Shown: positions 25,473 through 34,059 of the stretch, one piece after another
How positions within the stretch are numbered: the stretch's first letter is position 1
Layout of the letters: each line of letters opens with the position of its first letter
Source: Rhabdothermincola_A sp041688815
Lineage (GTDB): Bacteria; Actinomycetota; Acidimicrobiia; Acidimicrobiales; Acidimicrobilacustridaceae
Direction of reading: 5' to 3'
Assembly: GCA_041688815.1 (NCBI GenBank)
Contig: JBDNHK010000116.1
Location: forward strand, 1 to 45,539
DNA length: 45,539 bases
Translations under genes and position numbers: made by a program
Notes under the pieces: model-generated
Told to the model about the DNA's origin: nothing
Database searches by the model: none
The model's input: the letters and a program-made list of their open reading frames with translations, nothing else

Positions 25473-25529
25473 GATCCCATGACCGGTACCATCGGCGTTT
25501 GCCCCGCTGTTCGATCCGAAGGAAGTCCC

Positions 25530-25805
25530 ATGAGCGTCACCGTCCGGGTTCCCCCCGTGTTCCGCACCATGACCGGCGGTCAGTCGCAGGTGGCGGTCGA
25601 AGGATCGACGGTGCAGGAGATCCTGACCAGCCTCGACGCCGCCCATCCCGGCTTCTCCGCCAAGCTGCTCGATGACGACGGCAAGCTCGTGCGCTACGTC
25701 AACATCTTCGTGGACGACGACGACGTGCGGTTCCTCGACGGCATGGCCACCCCGGTACCCGATGGCGTGACCGTGTCCATCATGCAAGCCGTCGCCGGCG
25801 GTTGA
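25530..25805 (+). CDS. CysO-like sulfur-carrier protein (MoaD/ThiS family)
   Basis: 91 residues with a ubiquitin-like beta-grasp fold. It ends in VAGG, the di-glycine tail that is thiocarboxylated. FRTMTGGQSQVAVEGSTV, RYVNIFVDDDDVRFLDGMATPVPDG and the AVAGG end are closest in my reading to mycobacterial CysO, which donates sulfur to O-phosphoserine for cysteine synthesis, rather than to MoaD or ThiS. Its usual partners (mec, cysM) are not adjacent. AAGGAAG lies before ATG 25530. Confidence 0.85.
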   Translation: MSVTVRVPPVFRTMTGGQSQVAVEGSTVQEILTSLDAAHPGFSAKLLDDDGKLVRYVNIFVDDDDVRFLDGMATPVPDGVTVSIMQAVAGG

Positions 25806-25893
25806 TGCTTCTGCCCGCGCGGCGGCTCGCGATGCGAGACGGGACGCTGGCGCTTCCCCCAGGTTGCGATCTGGGCGCCCGGATGGTTTGCTA

Positions 25894-25920
25894 TTAGCAG
25901 TCTCCGCCCGAGAGTGCTAA
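25894..25920 (+). promoter_or_regulatory. CIRCE operator (HrcA-binding site) upstream of groEL
   Basis: TTAGCAGTC, a 9-bp spacer and GAGTGCTAA match the CIRCE inverted repeat TTAGCACTC-N9-GAGTGCTAA with one mismatch in the left arm. It lies 24 bp before the groEL ATG, overlapping the likely transcription start (a -10-like TGCTAT is at 25889-25894). HrcA would repress groEL here until heat or unfolding stress. Confidence 0.92.
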
Positions 25921-25944
25921 CACCCCACGGAGGGAATCAACCCC

Positions 25945-27564
<1,620 letters not shown>

Positions 27565-27601
27565 CCCTTTCGGGCCCGGGCCCGGACGGTCGACTGTTGT
27601 T

Positions 27602-27633
27602 CAACGGGGTGCCCCTCACCGGGCGCCCCGTTG
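27602..27633 (+). terminator. Terminator hairpin after groEL
   Basis: CAACGGGGTGCCC (27602-27614) pairs with GGGCGCCCCGTTG (27621-27633) over 13 bp with one G-T wobble and a 6-base loop, 38 bp after the groEL stop. There is no long T run, as is usual for GC-rich genomes, but the stem is the strongest hairpin I found in the window. Confidence 0.7.
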
Positions 27634-27661
27634 CGCGTCCGGGACTCGGTACGGTTAGTGG

Positions 27662-28480
27662 ATGCCTCGGGGCCGCAGCGACACCACGATGAGCCGTCGC
27701 TACGACGGCGTCACCCTGCGGCGCGGGCCCGACGAGGTGATCGTCGAGGAGCCCCTGGCCATCCACCTCGACGACACGCTGGTGGCCACCACCATGCGCA
27801 CCCCCGGACACGACTTCGAGCTGGCGGTGGGGTTCTGCTTCACCGAGGGCCTGCTCGCCGGCGCGCCGGTGTTCACCTGCCGGTACTGCGGCACCGGGAC
27901 GGCCGTCGACACCGAGTTCAACGTGGTATCGGTCGACACCGGTGGACGGGCGCCGGCGCCCACCCCCCGACTCGGTCCGGCCACGTCGTCGTGTGGGCTG
28001 TGCGGCAGCACCAGCATCGACGAGCTGGCCGACCGTCTCGAACCACTTCCTGCCGTCGCCGGACCGTCGCTCGACGTGCTCGCCGCCGCGCCCGATGCCC
28101 TGCGCGAGGCCCAAGGCCTGTTCGACACCACCGGGGCGGTGCACGCGGCGGGAGCCTTCACCGCCGACGGCACCATGACCGTCGTCCGCGAGGACATCGG
28201 ACGCCACAACGCCGTCGACAAGGTGATCGGTCGGATGCTGCTCGACGACGCTCTGCCCGCTACCGGGCTGGGCCTGGCCGTCAGCGGGCGGGCGTCGTTC
28301 GAGCTGGTGCAGAAGGCGTGGGCGGCGGGATTCGCGGCGATGGTGGCGGTCAGCGGCCCGTCGGCGCTCGCCGTCGACACCGCCCGACGAGCCGGACTGG
28401 TGCTGATGGGCTTCGCGCGCGACGGAGGTGGCAACCTCTATGCACCCCTCGACGGCGGTCCTGTCCCGCCGCCCGCCTGA
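27662..28480 (+). CDS. fdhD: Formate dehydrogenase accessory sulfurtransferase FdhD
   Basis: Carries sulfur from a cysteine desulfurase (IscS) to the molybdenum cofactor of formate-dehydrogenase-type enzymes. 272 residues. The sulfur-relay cysteines are Cys111 and Cys114 in SSCGLCGSTS; VREDIGRHNAVDKVIG and SGRASFELVQKA are the other family motifs. FTCRYCG at 71-77 is an additional Cys pair. ATG 27662 has no ribosome site; TACGGT ends 6 bases upstream, so it is probably leaderless. The client oxidoreductase gene follows after 15 bp. Confidence 0.95.
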   Translation: MPRGRSDTTMSRRYDGVTLRRGPDEVIVEEPLAIHLDDTLVATTMRTPGHDFELAVGFCFTEGLLAGAPVFTCRYCGTGTAVDTEFNVVSVDTGGRAPAPTPRLGPATSSCGLCGSTSIDELADRLEPLPAVAGPSLDVLAAAPDALREAQGLFDTTGAVHAAGAFTADGTMTVVREDIGRHNAVDKVIGRMLLDDALPATGLGLAVSGRASFELVQKAWAAGFAAMVAVSGPSALAVDTARRAGLVLMGFARDGGGNLYAPLDGGPVPPPA

Positions 28481-28495
28481 TCCCCCGGAGCGTTC

Positions 28496-30772
28496 GTGCC
28501 CGACCCCACCGCCAAACCCACCCGCTCCCGTCGGGTGGTGGCCCGCCTCACCGACAAGCTGCCCGTCACCCCCGAGTTGTGGGTGAGCGCCCGCCCCAAC
28601 GGCATCGGCCTTACGAAGCCCAACCACTTCGGCGACATGGCCCGCCTCGCCTGGGACAACCGCGGGAACCCCACCTACGCCTGGAAGGTGCTCACCCAGG
28701 GGGTGTGCGACGGGTGCGCGCTCGGCGTGGCCGGCCTGCACGACTGGACCATCGACGGGGTGCACCTGTGCACCACCCGGCTGCGCCTGTTGGAGGTCAA
28801 CACGGCCCCCGCCCTCGATCCCGCCGTGCTGCGCGACGCCGAGTCCCTGCGAACCCGAACGGGGGCCGAACTGCGGGCGCTGGGTCGCCTGGGGCACCCG
28901 ATGCGGCGACGCCAGGGTGAGCGGGGCTTCACCCGCATCACCTGGAACGAAGCCCTCGACGCCCTGGCCGGCGGCCTCCGAGCCGCCGGGCCCGATCGCA
29001 CGGCGATGTTCCTGACCAGCCGGGGCGTGACCAACGAGACCTACTACGTCGCCGGCAAAGCCGCTCGGGCGATGGGCATCGCCAACGTCGACTCCGCCGC
29101 CCGGGTGTGCCACGCCCCGTCCACCACCGCCCTCAAGGCGACCATCGGCGTGGCTGCGTCGACCTGTTCGCTCCAGGACGTGATCGAGAGCGACCTCGTG
29201 GTCATCTGGGGGGCCAACCCGGCCAACAACCAGCCGGTGTTCATGAAGTACCTGTTGCTGGCCCGCAAGCGGGGCTGCAAGGTGGTGGTCGTGAACCCCT
29301 ACCTCGAGCCCGGGCTCGAGCACTACTGGGTGCCGTCGAACGTCGAGTCGGCGATGTTCGGCACCAAGATGTGCGACCTGCACCTACCGGTGCGCCCCGG
29401 TGGCGACATCGCCTTTGCCAACGCCGCCCTCAAGCTGCTGATCGAGCGCGACGCCGTGGACCGGACCTTCGTCGAGGCCCACACCGACGGCTGGGACGAC
29501 CTCGTGGCCCACCTCGACACCCAGCCCCTCGACGGTCTGCTGGCCGAAGCCGGGCTCAGCCTCGACCAGGTGGAGGCCTTCGTCGACCTGTACGCCGAGG
29601 CCGGTGCCGCGGTGCTCTTGTGGTCGATGGGCATCACCCAGCACCGCGAGGCCCGGCACGGGGTGGAGGCCATCGTGAACCTGGGCCTGGCACGGGGCAA
29701 CGTGGGCCGCGACGGCGCCGGGCTCATGCCCATCCGTGGTCACTCCGGGGTGCAGGGCGGCGCCGAGATGGGGGCCTACGCGACGGCGTTTCCAGGGGGC
29801 ATCACCCCGAGCCCCGAGACGGCAGCCTTGCTGAGCGAACAATGGGGTTTCGAGGTGCCCGCCCACCCGGGTCTCACCGCGGCCGAGATGCCCGAGGCCG
29901 CCGAGCGGGGCGAGATCGACGTGCTGTGGATGTCGGGCGGCAACTTCCTCGACGTACTGCCCGACCCACCCCGGGTGGAGGCGGCACTGGCATCGGTGCC
30001 CCTTCGGGTCCACCAGGATATCGTGGTCAGCTCGCAGATGCTGGTGCCCGGAGACGACGTGATCCTGCTGCCGGTGGCCACCCGCTACGAGCAGGAGGGC
30101 GGCGGAACCGAGACCACCACCGAGCGCCGCATCGCCTTCTCCCCCGAGATTCCCCGACAAGTGGGTCTGGCCCGCAGCGAGTGGCGCCTGTTCGCCGACG
30201 TGGCCCGACGGGTCGACCCCGACCTCACCCCGTTCTTCGAGTGGTCCGACAATCAGGCCCTGCGGGCCGAGATCGCCCGGGTGGTGCCCACCTACGCCGG
30301 TATCGAGGACCTCGCCACCACCGGCGACGCCGTGCAGTGGGGTGGGCGCCACCTGTGCGCCGACGGCGTGTTCGCCACGCCCACGGGTCGGGCGCAGTTC
30401 ACGCCGCTCTCGCCACCACGTCACGACCTCGGGCCGGACGAGTACACGGTGGCCACCCGGCGGGGCAAGCAGTTCAACTCGATGGTCTTCGGTGAGCGCG
30501 ACCCCCTCACCGGCGCAACCCGAGATGCCATCTACATCGATGCCGCCGATGCCGCCGTCCTGGGACTGGTCGAGGGTGACCGCGTGACGCTGCGCTCGAC
30601 GACCGGTGAGTACACCGGTCGGCTGCGCCTGGCCCGGCTGCCCAGCCGGAGCCTCCAGGTGCACTGGCCCGAGGGCAACGTGCTCATCGCCGGCGGCGCC
30701 GAGCACCGCGACGAGGGGTCACAGGTGCCCGACTACAACGCCGTCGTGACCCTGGAGCCCACATCGGACTGA
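28496..30772 (+). CDS. Molybdopterin oxidoreductase, FdhF/YdeP-type formate-dehydrogenase alpha-like
   Basis: 758 residues. An N-terminal iron-sulfur region has Cys71, Cys74 and Cys92 (GVCDGCALGV...HLC). Molybdopterin-binding domains follow: ITWNEALDALA, SRGVTNETYYVAGKAAR, the candidate metal-ligand Cys205 in ARVCHAPST, IWGANPANNQP, and GLARGNVGRDGAGLMPIRGHSGVQGG. A C-terminal MGD-binding domain (FNSMVFGERDPLTGATRD) ends the protein. It has Cys, not selenocysteine. No beta/gamma subunits or NAD-binding partners lie nearby, as in the YdeP/TIGR01701 group, whose substrate is uncertain. GTG 28496 with GGAG 5 bases upstream. Confidence 0.88.
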   Translation: MPDPTAKPTRSRRVVARLTDKLPVTPELWVSARPNGIGLTKPNHFGDMARLAWDNRGNPTYAWKVLTQGVCDGCALGVAGLHDWTIDGVHLCTTRLRLLEVNTAPALDPAVLRDAESLRTRTGAELRALGRLGHPMRRRQGERGFTRITWNEALDALAGGLRAAGPDRTAMFLTSRGVTNETYYVAGKAARAMGIANVDSAARVCHAPSTTALKATIGVAASTCSLQDVIESDLVVIWGANPANNQPVFMKYLLLARKRGCKVVVVNPYLEPGLEHYWVPSNVESAMFGTKMCDLHLPVRPGGDIAFANAALKLLIERDAVDRTFVEAHTDGWDDLVAHLDTQPLDGLLAEAGLSLDQVEAFVDLYAEAGAAVLLWSMGITQHREARHGVEAIVNLGLARGNVGRDGAGLMPIRGHSGVQGGAEMGAYATAFPGGITPSPETAALLSEQWGFEVPAHPGLTAAEMPEAAERGEIDVLWMSGGNFLDVLPDPPRVEAALASVPLRVHQDIVVSSQMLVPGDDVILLPVATRYEQEGGGTETTTERRIAFSPEIPRQVGLARSEWRLFADVARRVDPDLTPFFEWSDNQALRAEIARVVPTYAGIEDLATTGDAVQWGGRHLCADGVFATPTGRAQFTPLSPPRHDLGPDEYTVATRRGKQFNSMVFGERDPLTGATRDAIYIDAADAAVLGLVEGDRVTLRSTTGEYTGRLRLARLPSRSLQVHWPEGNVLIAGGAEHRDEGSQVPDYNAVVTLEPTSD

Positions 30773-30894
30773 CGATCCCGTACCGCCGGTCAGCGGCACC
30801 ATCAGCGGCCGACCAGGCCGAGCTGGCGGGCCATCATTCCAGATACACCTTCATGGCCGGTCGGCGCTCGGACCCGTCCTCCTACACTGACGTC

Positions 30895-31578
30895 ATGACC
30901 GAGCCTGTGTCCCCGTCGGTCGGCCTGGGGGTGGTGCACCTGTTCTGCAAGGTGTCGCCGCTCGCCGAGGCCGACGCCATCGTCGCTGCCGTCGAGAAGG
31001 CCCAGGCCGGCGGCGACCAGGTCGTCACCGTCGCCGTGCTCGGCCACAAGGCCGATCTGGCCTTCATGGCCCTCGGCCCCGACCTGTGGCGTCTCCGTGA
31101 CCTCCAGTCCGCCCTCCAGGCCGCCGGCCTCGACGTGATCGACTCGTACGTGTCGCTCACCGAGTTGAGCGAGTACGCCCAGGGCGTGCCCGAGCCGATG
31201 CGCTCGGCCCGGCTGCACCCCGATCTCCCGCCGGAGGCGAAGCCGGCGTGGTGCTTCTACCCGATGTCGAAGAAGCGCGAGGCCGACGCCAACTGGTTCA
31301 CGCTGCCTTACGACGACCGCAAGGAGCTCATGTACGAACACGGCGCCTCGGGTCGAGCCTTCGCCGGTCGGCTGGTGCAGGTCATCACCGGCTCGGCCGG
31401 TCTCGACGACTACGAGTGGGGCGTCACCCTGTTCGCCACCCACCCCGACGACCTCAAGGAGGTCGTCTACACGATGCGCTTCGACAAGGGCTCTGCGGTC
31501 TACGCCGAGTTCGGGCCGTTCTACACCGGCATGGTGGCGCCGGTCGCTGACGTCCTGGCCCGCCTCGGTGTCGACTGA
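30895..31578 (+). CDS. hemQ: Coproheme decarboxylase HemQ (ChdC)
   Basis: Last enzyme of the coproporphyrin-dependent heme pathway; it turns coproheme into heme b with peroxide. 227 residues. Family marks: FYPMSKKR, YEHGASGRAFAGRL with the likely proximal His149, and QVITGSAGLDDYEWGVTLFATHPDDLKEVVYTMRFDKGSA. The segment normally read NWY..LP, holding the catalytic Tyr, reads NWFTLPY here (Phe135). ATG 30895 has no ribosome site; TACACT ends 6 bases upstream, so it is probably leaderless. It overlaps larE by 11 bases. Its presence means heme is made by the coproporphyrin route. Confidence 0.92.
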   Translation: MTEPVSPSVGLGVVHLFCKVSPLAEADAIVAAVEKAQAGGDQVVTVAVLGHKADLAFMALGPDLWRLRDLQSALQAAGLDVIDSYVSLTELSEYAQGVPEPMRSARLHPDLPPEAKPAWCFYPMSKKREADANWFTLPYDDRKELMYEHGASGRAFAGRLVQVITGSAGLDDYEWGVTLFATHPDDLKEVVYTMRFDKGSAVYAEFGPFYTGMVAPVADVLARLGVD

Positions 31579-32398
31579 CCTCACCGCCACCGATCCCCAG
31601 GTGGCGGTGGCCCTCGATCGGCTGCGGACCGGGCTGACCGGTCTCGACCGCGTGGTGGTGGCGTTCAGCGGTGGGGCTGATTCGGCACTGCTGGCCTACG
31701 TCGCTCACCAGGCGCTCGGCTCCGAGCGTTGTCTGGTGGTCACTGCGGTCTCACCATCGCTGGCCGGCGACGAGCACGACGACTGCGCGGCGCTGGCCGC
31801 CGAATGGGGCCTGCGTTGGCAGGAGGTCGTCACCACCGAGATGGAGTCGGCGGCGTACCGCACCAACGGCGGCGACCGGTGCTTCCACTGCAAGTCGGCC
31901 CTCATGGACGCGGTGGGGCCCATCGCGGCCGCCGAACGGGCCACCGTGGTGATGGGGGTGAACGTCGACGACCTCGGCGACCACCGCCCGGGGCAGCGGG
32001 CCGCGGCCGAGGCCGGCGCGGTGTTCCCCCTGGTCGAGGCCGGCTTCACCAAAGCCATGGTGCGCGCCGCGTCACATCAGCTCGGCCTGCGCACGTGGGA
32101 CAAGCCGGCGGCTGCCTGCCTGGCGTCGCGTGTTCCCTACGGCACCACGGTCACCGTCGACGTGCTCAGCCGGGTGGAGCGGGCCGAAGCGGCGTTGCGG
32201 GCCCTCGGGTTCGCCGAGTTGCGGGTTCGTCATTACGACGACACCGCCCGCATCGAGGTGCCGCTCGACATGCTGGCGCAAGTCGTCGGGCAGCGGGCCG
32301 AAGTGGTCGAGGTCGTCACCCGCGTCGGCTACCGCTACGTCACCCTCGACCTCGAAGGCCTGCGCTCCGGCAACCTCAACCAGGCCCTGGCCGACTGA
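31568..32398 (+). CDS. larE: LarE-like ATP-dependent sacrificial sulfur transferase (PP-loop)
   Basis: 276 residues. The PP-loop SGGADS is at 34-39 (AMP-forming ATP site). RCFHCKSAL is at 104-112, and PAAACLASRVPYG has Cys184 at the position of the cysteine that LarE gives up as its sulfur source. C-terminal LRVRHYDDTARIEVP completes the fold. LarE builds the nickel-pincer cofactor of lactate racemase from P2CMN, but larB, larC and larA are not in the window, so the product may serve another enzyme. GTG 31568 lies inside the end of hemQ. Confidence 0.9.
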   Translation: MSTDLTATDPQVAVALDRLRTGLTGLDRVVVAFSGGADSALLAYVAHQALGSERCLVVTAVSPSLAGDEHDDCAALAAEWGLRWQEVVTTEMESAAYRTNGGDRCFHCKSALMDAVGPIAAAERATVVMGVNVDDLGDHRPGQRAAAEAGAVFPLVEAGFTKAMVRAASHQLGLRTWDKPAAACLASRVPYGTTVTVDVLSRVERAEAALRALGFAELRVRHYDDTARIEVPLDMLAQVVGQRAEVVEVVTRVGYRYVTLDLEGLRSGNLNQALAD

Positions 32399-32427
32399 GC
32401 GAGGGCCCGCGACCACGAGCCCGGTCG

Positions 32428-32937
32428 TCACCAGCCCCAGGAACCGGCGCCACCCTTGAACGGGCCGACGACCTTCGAGGTGACCCAGCCGCCGTAGAAG
32501 CCGCCTTCGTTGGCCTGAACGGTCTCGCCGTCGACACTGCAGGTGTCCATGTGCTGGACGTAGAAGGCGATGTGCCCGGCAATGGCCTCGAACCCGGGCC
32601 ACGGGGCCGGGTAGCTCCACGCCACATCGGGAGCCGTGCGCTCGCCGACCTGCACCGAGAAGTACGCGGCCACGCCCTTCCACTCGCACGTGGAGCGCCG
32701 AGCCGACGACACCAGAGCGCTCATGTCGACGTCGGCGGCGGGCAGGTAGAAGCCCGGGGCCTGGCTGGTCTCGAGTACCCGGACGGGCCGGCGGGTGTCG
32801 GCGATCACCCGACCGGCGAACTGCACCACGACGTGCATGGTGCCCGGCTCCACCCGGGGGGGACGGGGGTAGTCCCACACCGACTCCTGGCCGGGACCGG
32901 GTTCGATACGTCGGGGGCGGGCCACATGGGCCAGCAT
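32428..32937 (-). CDS. DUF427 family protein
   Basis: 169 residues. RPRRIEPGPGQESVWDYPRPPRVEP at the N-terminus and the repeated Trp/Tyr-rich halves (VIADTRRPVRVLETSQAPGFYLP; CEWKGVAAYFSVQVG; ANEGGFYGGWVTSKVVGPFKGG) are characteristic of DUF427. Function unknown. ATG 32937 is the longest start. GTG 32925 (MARPRRIEPG) is attractive because homologs begin there and a weak CATGCT box would end 7 bases upstream. The divergent gene starts 9 bp away. Confidence 0.85.
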   Translation of the reverse strand: MLAHVARPRRIEPGPGQESVWDYPRPPRVEPGTMHVVVQFAGRVIADTRRPVRVLETSQAPGFYLPAADVDMSALVSSARRSTCEWKGVAAYFSVQVGERTAPDVAWSYPAPWPGFEAIAGHIAFYVQHMDTCSVDGETVQANEGGFYGGWVTSKVVGPFKGGAGSWGW

Positions 32938-32945
32938 GGGTGGTG

Positions 32946-33452
32946 ATGGAAGCCGATGCCAACCCCAGCGGGCCCTCCGCCGACGATCTCGCCGCGCTGG
33001 CCCGCTACGCCACCGACCTGGCCGACGGCGTGGACCGGGCGCTGCCGGGGTGGGTGGTCGCCACGGTACGCCGGGCCTACCGCGCCGGAACCACGAACGA
33101 AGCCCCGGCCGACGTGGTGAGCGCGGCCCAGGAGGCCGGGGTCGCCGCCGCCGCCGACGTGGGTCCGAGGGTGCGAGCGATGCTGGCCCTCGACATCGAC
33201 GAGCAGCGGGTCAATCCCCTGTCGATCGTGCGGACCGCCACCCGCTACCCGACCGAGGTGCTACGCGCCGCCGGCGTGGCACCAGTCGCTCGCGACGCCA
33301 CCGCCGTGCGCCAGTTCCCCGACGACGACTACGACGTCACGCCTGCGTTCTTCGCCGACCTCGACCCCGACCTCAACACACCGGGACTGACGTGGGGGGC
33401 GGCCAAGGCCCACGTCCACCTGGCCCGGCGTCGGGCCGCCGGCCAACGATGA
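32946..33452 (+). CDS. Hypothetical protein, all-helical N-terminal half
   Basis: 168 residues. No domain I recognise. Residues 10-110 are mostly predicted helix with many Ala and charged residues (DDLAALARYATDLADGVDRAL; VVATVRRAYRAG); the C-terminal part has FPDDDYDVTPAFFADLDPDLNTPGLTWGAAKAHVHL, which looks conserved rather than random. Codon use is strongly GC3, as in its neighbours, supporting a real gene. It overlaps the next gene by 4 bases (ATGA). The start could be ATG 32940 or 32946. Confidence 0.7.
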   Translation: MEADANPSGPSADDLAALARYATDLADGVDRALPGWVVATVRRAYRAGTTNEAPADVVSAAQEAGVAAAADVGPRVRAMLALDIDEQRVNPLSIVRTATRYPTEVLRAAGVAPVARDATAVRQFPDDDYDVTPAFFADLDPDLNTPGLTWGAAKAHVHLARRRAAGQR

Positions 33453-33778
33453 GCGTCGTCGTGGCCCTCGTCGGCGACCTGATGGATCGCTCCCGCTTCG
33501 ACGTCCTCGGGGCGCAAAGTGTCGACGTTCGCTTCGTGGGCACCGCCGAACAGCTCGACGAACAGCTCCAGGGCCTCACTCCCCCGGTGACCGTGGTCGT
33601 CGATCTGGCCCGACCCGACGCCCTCGACGGAATCGCCGCCGGCCACCGGCAGGCGGCCCGCGTGCTGGCCTACGGCTCCCACGTCGACCGGGACCGCCTC
33701 GATGCCGCCCGTGCCGCCGGTGCCGAGGTGCTGGCCCGGTCGGCTTTCTTCTCCCGCCTGCCCGACCTGCTGACCTGA
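33449..33778 (+). CDS. Small receiver-like (flavodoxin-fold) protein, unknown function
   Basis: 109 residues. The alternation of hydrophobic strands (VVVALVGDLMD; VTVVVDLARP; RVLAYGSHVD; EVLARSAFFSRLPDLL) with helices is that of a CheY-like receiver or pseudo-receiver. Asp in VVVDLARP could stand at the phosphoacceptor strand, and a Ser-His and Lys-less C-terminus make it atypical. It is coupled to the previous gene (ATGA overlap). Function cannot be named. Confidence 0.65.
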   Translation: MSVVVALVGDLMDRSRFDVLGAQSVDVRFVGTAEQLDEQLQGLTPPVTVVVDLARPDALDGIAAGHRQAARVLAYGSHVDRDRLDAARAAGAEVLARSAFFSRLPDLLT

Positions 33779-33792
33779 GGCGGGGCGACCGG

Positions 33793-33978
33793 TCAGGGCT
33801 CCTCGGGCTCGACGATCTGCCACCCGGCCTCGGAGACGAGGCGCGGTTCGAAGAACAGGCAGCCCTCGGGGCAGGCGAACGGGGCCTCGTCGTTGGCCCC
33901 GAGGCGGCATCGCTGCACGAGATCGCCCGTGCCCGTCGACCGGCTCGAATAGTGACGGCAATCCTCACGCACGGCCAT
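33793..33978 (-). CDS. Small four-cysteine protein (likely metal-binding)
   Basis: 61 residues from ATG 33978. Cys7, Cys24, Cys36 and Cys40 fit a zinc or iron-sulfur knuckle (CRHY; QRCRLGANDEAPFACPEGCLFFEPR). The pattern RCRL...APFACPEGC...EPR is one I associate with a widespread actinobacterial hypothetical family. Leftward CAGAAT ends 6 bases upstream, suggesting a leaderless mRNA. Divergent from the flavoprotein gene at 34060. Confidence 0.7.
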   Translation of the reverse strand: MAVREDCRHYSSRSTGTGDLVQRCRLGANDEAPFACPEGCLFFEPRLVSEAGWQIVEPEEP

Positions 33979-34059
33979 CGCCGAATTCTGGCATCCGAAC
34001 ACCCCCGCGGGCGCGACGCCCGGCGGTCGCGGGCGGGAACGAGCGGTACCGTCCACGCC

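Noticed and set aside
30802..30842. Tiny leftward ORF (MMARQLGLVGR) before hemQ
   Set aside because: Eleven codons with no ribosome site at good spacing; cannot be told from chance.
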